Positions 60,212-64,000 of a DNA stretch of 64,000 nt are shown here, one piece after another. The notes beneath the pieces were generated by a model, which did no database searches, had not been told where the DNA came from, and saw only the letters and a list, made by a program, of their open reading frames with translations. The translations under genes were made by a program, and so were the position numbers. Source of the stretch: ZC4RG30 sp965652645. Its GTDB lineage: Bacteria > Pseudomonadota > Gammaproteobacteria > Steroidobacterales > Steroidobacteraceae. The stretch covers positions 1-64,000 of the forward strand of contig CBFGXE010000012.1 of assembly GCA_965652645.1 (NCBI GenBank), written 5' to 3'. Positions within the stretch are counted from its first letter, which is position 1. Every line of letters begins with the position of its first letter.

Positions 60212-60240
60212 TGGACAGTCCGTGCGGCGTTTCCTAGACT
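60212..60240 (+). promoter_or_regulatory. Promoter of the bTHX gene
   Basis: TGGACA (60212-60217, five of six) and TAGACT (60235-60240, four of six) with an exact 17-bp spacer. The predicted start gives a leader of about 27 nt containing GGGAG 7 nt before the GTG. Confidence 0.6.
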
Positions 60241-60273
60241 GCGCGGCCTTTACGAACTGCTTGGGAGATACAC

Positions 60274-60447
60274 GTGGGAAAAGGTGATCGCAGGACCCGC
60301 CGCGGCAAGATCTACGCCGGCTCGTTCGGCAAGTCGCGGCCGAAGGATCCGAAGGCGAAGAAGGCCGGTGGCAAGCCCGCTGCCGCTCCCGCCGCGCGTG
60401 CGCCGGCCAAGTCCGCCGCCCGTCCGGCCCGCAAGGCCAAGGCCTGA
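60274..60447 (+). CDS. 30S ribosomal protein bTHX
   Basis: 57 codons from GTG 60274, with GGGAG 7 nt upstream. The start MGKGDRRTRRGKIYAGSFGK matches the Thx family signature, a tiny basic protein at the head of the 30S subunit. After the conserved 25 or so residues, the protein continues with a Lys/Ala/Pro-rich tail (KAKKAGGKPAAAPAARAPAK and on) that makes it about twice the minimal length. It is too short for routine gene calling and easily missed. Confidence 0.9.
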   Translation: MGKGDRRTRRGKIYAGSFGKSRPKDPKAKKAGGKPAAAPAARAPAKSAARPARKAKA

Positions 60448-60483
60448 ACCCAGGCCTGCTGCACCGCAGCAAGACCCGCGCCG

Positions 60484-61872
60484 CTACAGGATGTAGCGGC
60501 TGAGGTCCTCGTCCTTCGCCAGCGCCGTCAGGTGTTGGTCGACATAACCCGCATCCACGGTCACCGTCTCGCCCGCCTTGTCGGCGGCCTCGTAGGAGGC
60601 CGCATCCAGCAGCCGCTCCATCACCGTGTGCAGGCGCCGGGCGCCGATGTTCTCGGTGCGTTCGTTGACCTGCCAGGCCACCTCGGCGATGCGCCGCACC
60701 CCGTCCGGCGTGAACTCCAGCCCCACCGACTCCGTGCCCAGCAGGGCCTTGTACTGCGCGGTCAGCGCGGCATCCGGCTCGGTGAGGATGCGCACGAAGT
60801 CATCGGCCGTGAGGGCCTCCAGCTCCACCCGGATGGGCAGGCGGCCCTGCAGCTCGGGGATCAGGTCCGAGGGCTTCGACATGTGGAAGGCCCCGGAGGC
60901 GATGAACAGGATGTGGTCGGTCTTGATCGCCCCGTACTTCGTCGACACCGTGCAGCCTTCGACCAGCGGCAGCAGGTCGCGCTGCACGCCCTCGCGTGAC
61001 ACGTCCGCGCCCATGGTGTCCTGGCGGCGGGCGATCTTGTCGATCTCGTCGATGAACACGATGCCGTTCTGCTCGGCGTTGGAGAGCGCGCGGGCGCGGA
61101 TCTCCTCCTCGTTCACCAGCTTGCCGGCCTCCTCATCGAGCAGCAGCTTCTGCGCCTCGCGCACCTTCAGGCGCCGGGTCTTCGTGCGGCCCTGCCCCAG
61201 GTTGCTGAACATCTGCGAGAGCTGCTGCTGCATCTCCTCCATGCCCGGCGGGGCCATGATCTCCACGCCCATCGGCATGGCGGAGAGCTCCAGCTCGATC
61301 TCGCGATCATCCAGCGCGCCCTCGCGCAGCATCTTGCGGAAGCGCTGGCGGGTCTCCGCACCCTGGCCGGCGGGTTCGCGCGGCTCATCGGTGGAGAAGC
61401 CCATGGCCGCGCGCGGGCGGGGCAGCAGCGCATCGAGGATGCGCTCCTCGGCGGCATCGGCGGCGCGCTCGCGCACGCGGGCCTTCTCCTCCTCGCGCGT
61501 CATCTTCACGGCCACGTCGGCCAGTTCCTTGATGATGGAATCCACCTCGCGGCCCACGTAACCCACCTCGGTGAACTTGGTGGCCTCCACCTTCACGAAG
61601 GGCGCATTGGCCAGCCGCGCCAGGCGGCGGGCGATCTCGGTCTTGCCACAGCCGGTGGGGCCGATCATCAGGATGTTCTTGGGCGTGATCTCCTGCCGCA
61701 GCGGCTCGGCGATCTGCATGCGCCGCCAGCGGTTGCGCAGCGCAATGGCCACGGCGCGCTTGGCGGCCTGCTGGCCAACGATGTGCTTGTCGAGCTCGGC
61801 CACGATCTCACGCGGGGTCATGTGCGCGGCCTCCGGCAGCGGCTGGGGACGGGCAATCGCAGGCTGGCTCAT
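60484..61872 (-). CDS. hslU: ATP-dependent protease ATPase subunit HslU
   Basis: 462 residues. Walker A GPTGCGKT is at 71-78, the pore loop GYVG near 103-106, Walker [14 protein letters not shown], and the C-terminal SRYIL tail inserts into HslV. The insertion (I) domain spans about 110-245. It unfolds substrates for HslV. A second ATG, 17 codons in (61821), lies where E. coli HslU starts, so the first 17 residues may be an extension. ATG overlaps the hslV stop by four bases. Confidence 0.96.
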   Translation of the reverse strand: MSQPAIARPQPLPEAAHMTPREIVAELDKHIVGQQAAKRAVAIALRNRWRRMQIAEPLRQEITPKNILMIGPTGCGKTEIARRLARLANAPFVKVEATKFTEVGYVGREVDSIIKELADVAVKMTREEEKARVRERAADAAEERILDALLPRPRAAMGFSTDEPREPAGQGAETRQRFRKMLREGALDDREIELELSAMPMGVEIMAPPGMEEMQQQLSQMFSNLGQGRTKTRRLKVREAQKLLLDEEAGKLVNEEEIRARALSNAEQNGIVFIDEIDKIARRQDTMGADVSREGVQRDLLPLVEGCTVSTKYGAIKTDHILFIASGAFHMSKPSDLIPELQGRLPIRVELEALTADDFVRILTEPDAALTAQYKALLGTESVGLEFTPDGVRRIAEVAWQVNERTENIGARRLHTVMERLLDAASYEAADKAGETVTVDAGYVDQHLTALAKDEDLSRYIL

Positions 61873-62411
61873 GGCAGCTCCTCGATGGTGAGGTTGCGAT
61901 TGGTGTAGATGCAGACATCGGCGGCGATTCCCAGGCTCCTTTCGACGATCTCGCGGGCCGGCAGCTCGGTGTTCTCAAACAGCGCGCGCGCGGCGGACTG
62001 GGCGAAGGGACCGCCCGAGCCGATCGCGGCCAGCGGCTGCTCGGGTTCTATCACGTCGCCATTGCCGGAGATCACGTAGAGATGGTCCGGATCACCTACC
62101 AGCAGCAGCGCCTCCAGGCGCCGCAGGTAGCGGTCCGAACGCCAGTCCTTGGCCAGCTCGATGGCGGCGCGGGTGAGGTTGCCGAACTTGGTGAGCTTGC
62201 CCTCGAAGCGCTCGAACAGCGTGAAGGCGTCCGCGGTGCCGCCGGCGAAGCCGGCCAGCACCTTGCCCTCGTAGAGGCGGCGCACCTTGCGGGCATTGCC
62301 CTTCATCACGGTGTTGCCCAGGGTCACCTGGCCGTCACCGCCCAGCGCCAGCTTGCCGCCGCGGCGGACCGCCAGGATGGTGGTGCTGTGGGGGTCGAAT
62401 CGTTCGGTCAT
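61869..62411 (-). CDS. hslV: ATP-dependent protease proteolytic subunit HslV with N-terminal propeptide
   Basis: 180 residues. The catalytic Thr is normally residue 2, exposed by Met removal. Here [11 protein letters not shown] follows a nine-residue lead MTERFDPHS, so self-processing between Ser9 and Thr10 is needed. Xanthomonad HslV proteins have comparable leads. [20 protein letters not shown] and [20 protein letters not shown] are canonical. No start codon closer to the Thr was seen. Confidence 0.95.
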   Translation of the reverse strand: MTERFDPHSTTILAVRRGGKLALGGDGQVTLGNTVMKGNARKVRRLYEGKVLAGFAGGTADAFTLFERFEGKLTKFGNLTRAAIELAKDWRSDRYLRRLEALLLVGDPDHLYVISGNGDVIEPEQPLAAIGSGGPFAQSAARALFENTELPAREIVERSLGIAADVCIYTNRNLTIEELP

Positions 62412-62430
62412 GGGGCTCCTGGGTCGGGGG

Positions 62431-63360
62431 TCAGCCGCGCTTCACGCGGCGCGCGCGGGGGTGCACCTTGTCATACGTGTGGGCCAGGTGCTGGAAATCA
62501 AGGTGGGTGTAGATCTGGGTGGTGGAGAGGTTGGCGTGCCCCAGCAGCTCCTGCACGCCCCTGAGGTCGTGGCTGGACTCCAGCAGGTGCGAGGCGAAGG
62601 AATGCCGGAAGAGGTGGGGGTGCAGCCGCACCGGCAGGCCGTGGCGGCGGGCGAACGCCGCCAGGCGCATCTGGATGGCGCGTGCGCCCAGCCGGCGACC
62701 ATTGCGACCCACGAATACCGCCGGCTCGCCGGCCGCCGCCAGGCCACCTCGTGACGCCAGCCAGCGCCTGAGCGCCTCCACTGCCTTGCCTCCCACGGGC
62801 ACGATGCGTTCGCGGCGGCCCTTGCCCAGGACAGTGACCAGCCGGGCGGCGAGGTCGAGGCGGGTGAGGTCCAGCGAAACCAGTTCCGAAAGGCGCAGGC
62901 CGGAGGAATAGAGCAGCTCCATGATGGCCAGGTCGCGCTGCGCAAGCACCGGGTCCCCCCCATCCACGCCTTCGCCAGGGGCGGGTTCCAGCACCTTCTG
63001 CATCAGGTCCGCATCCACGGTGCGCGGCAGCCGCCGTGGCGCCTTCGGCGCGCGCACGTCGGCGGCCGGATTGCGGTCGCACAGCCCCTCGCGTTGCAGG
63101 AAGGCATAGAACGAGCGCACCGCCGACAGACGGCGCTGGATGCTGCGCGGCGCCAGGCCCGCTGCATGGCTGTGGGCGCTGAACAGGCGGATGTGGCCGT
63201 GGTCGAGCTCACTCCATCCGGTGAGGCCCTGGCGGTCACACCAGCCGGCCAGGGCCGTCAGGTCGCGCTCATAGGCGCTGCGGGTGTGGGCCGAAAGCCG
63301 GCGCTCCTGCGTGAGCCGCTGCAGGAACTGCGCGCGCGCCTGCGCGGCCTCGGGACTCAC
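62431..63360 (-). CDS. xerC: Tyrosine recombinase XerC
   Basis: 309 residues from GTG 63360. The catalytic set is complete: Arg in [12 protein letters not shown], Lys in [10 protein letters not shown], HxxR in [10 protein letters not shown], His in LLGHANLS and the nucleophile Tyr in TTQIYTHL. It resolves chromosome dimers at dif with XerD. Position between DUF484 and hslV supports XerC rather than XerD. Confidence 0.94.
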   Translation of the reverse strand: MSPEAAQARAQFLQRLTQERRLSAHTRSAYERDLTALAGWCDRQGLTGWSELDHGHIRLFSAHSHAAGLAPRSIQRRLSAVRSFYAFLQREGLCDRNPAADVRAPKAPRRLPRTVDADLMQKVLEPAPGEGVDGGDPVLAQRDLAIMELLYSSGLRLSELVSLDLTRLDLAARLVTVLGKGRRERIVPVGGKAVEALRRWLASRGGLAAAGEPAVFVGRNGRRLGARAIQMRLAAFARRHGLPVRLHPHLFRHSFASHLLESSHDLRGVQELLGHANLSTTQIYTHLDFQHLAHTYDKVHPRARRVKRG

Positions 63361-63393
63361 GGCGCGGCCGCGGGCCCCGGGCAGGGCGGCTGG

Positions 63394-64000
63394 TCAGTCG
63401 CGCGCCAGCGCATCGCTGATGAGCTCGCCCAGCAGCGCCAGGAAGTCGGTGCTCATGCCGGGATGGAAGCGCTGGTTCTCATGGCTGGCCAGCGCCAGCA
63501 GGCCGATGGGCGTGTCATCGACCAGCGGCACCAGCGCCACCGAACCCACGCCGCCCGCGTCGGCGCCGAACAGGAACTCGCGCAGCGAGTCGCGCACCTG
63601 GCCGCAGCGGGGCTTGCCCGAGGTGAACAGCGAGTCGAAGGCCGCCATCTCCGGATCGCTGGCGGGGATGTGGCGCACGAAACGCAGCCCGCCGGTGTCG
63701 GCGCCGCTGCCCAGCAGCAGCAGCACCGAGTGCGTGACGTCGAAGTCCTCGCGCAGGCCCAGCTCGATCTGCGTGTGGATGGCGCGGCGCGTGGCCGCGC
63801 GCATCAGCCGGCGCGTGAAACGGTGGATCTTCGCCGTGAGCTGCTCGTTGGCGCGCGCGATCTGCACCAGCTCGTTGAAGCGCGCGTCGGCGTTCTGGTT
63901 CTTCTCGCGCAGCAGCTCGATCTGCCGCTCGATCAGTGACACTGCCCCGCCGGTGGCATGCGGCACGCGCAGCGTGGCCAGCAGCTCGCCGTTGCGCTGG
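63394..64000 (-). CDS. DUF484 family protein, 5' end outside window
   Basis: About 202 residues in window, open across the right edge. LRVPHATGGAVSLIERQIEL and the coiled coil after it are the DUF484 hallmark. A GAF-like domain follows, with FGADAGGVGSVALVPLVDD and LLALASHENQRFHPGMSTD. Function is unknown, but the gene is consistently upstream of xerC in gammaproteobacteria. An internal ATG at 63966 is not the true start, because conserved sequence precedes it. Confidence 0.92.
   Translation of the reverse strand, partial: QRNGELLATLRVPHATGGAVSLIERQIELLREKNQNADARFNELVQIARANEQLTAKIHRFTRRLMRAATRRAIHTQIELGLREDFDVTHSVLLLLGSGADTGGLRFVRHIPASDPEMAAFDSLFTSGKPRCGQVRDSLREFLFGADAGGVGSVALVPLVDDTPIGLLALASHENQRFHPGMSTDFLALLGELISDALARD

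Larger units (their letters stand above)
59961..60273 (+). other. Intergenic stretch: ubiE promoter region, possible small RNA, thx promoter
   Basis: This 313-bp gap is AT-richer than its flanks near 59990-60050, which should hold the divergent ubiE promoter. An intrinsic terminator at 60149-60179 reads on the plus strand, yet no plus-strand gene precedes it, so a short RNA starting between about 59990 and 60090 is possible; I cannot fix its promoter. The only open frame there (ATG 60086, 24 codons) stops inside the terminator loop and lacks a ribosome site. The thx promoter follows. Confidence 0.4.

Overview
The window is about 64 kb of high-GC bacterial chromosome. The gene content is gammaproteobacterial: pilMNOPQ-aroKB; the block DUF484-xerC-hslV-hslU, bTHX and ubiE-ubiJ-ubiB; divergent tesA / ybbA-ybbP; and an OxyR of the two-cysteine type. 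The details (HslV propeptide, short Dgt-like HD protein, many GTG/TTG starts) would fit a xanthomonad, Nevskiales or Steroidobacterales relative, but I cannot fix the genus. I saw no rRNA, tRNA, CRISPR array or insertion sequence.

Layout. 1-9.8 kb: 5' part of mrcA (PBP1A) divergent from the type IV pilus assembly genes pilMNOPQ, then aroK, aroB and a dGTPase-like gene. 9.8-13.2 kb: an island of visibly lower GC holding three DUF6502-like proteins around a small exported protein made of nine identical decapeptides, with its own strong terminator and a promoter region rich in inverted and direct repeats. This is the best candidate for an undescribed system. 13.1-25 kb: fadD, tesA, ybbAP, a small membrane protein, a DUF4139 protein, a degenerate EAL protein, and a LysR regulator with an acyl-CoA dehydrogenase. 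25-37.4 kb, almost all minus strand: a membrane protein, an LCAT-like hydrolase and oxyR; a tetR-tolC-MFP-RND efflux operon; a nitroreductase; yajQ; and a HerA-like ATPase. 37.4-47.3 kb: an eight-gene, translationally coupled N-methylglutamate (methylamine) pathway operon, mgdABCD-gmaS-mgsABC, divergent from an XRE-cupin regulator. 47.3-55.4 kb: a complete trpEGDCFBA operon behind a classical attenuator with a leader peptide containing three Trp codons, followed by an MFS exporter gene. 55-64 kb: small secreted proteins and a lipoprotein, ubiB-ubiJ-ubiE, ribosomal protein bTHX, hslU-hslV, xerC and a DUF484 gene cut by the right edge.

How the genes work together. The pil genes form the alignment complex, inner-membrane platform and secretin of type IV pili. 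aroK/aroB and the trp operon supply shikimate and tryptophan. The mgd/gmaS/mgs genes form a cycle that would take methylamine via gamma-glutamylmethylamide and N-methylglutamate to formaldehyde-level carbon plus glutamate. fadD, the acyl-CoA dehydrogenase and TesA belong to fatty-acid metabolism. ubiE/J/B serve quinone synthesis, and HslUV/XerC serve proteolysis and dimer resolution. Several promoters place a -10 box about 6 nt before the start codon, suggesting that leaderless transcripts are used here.
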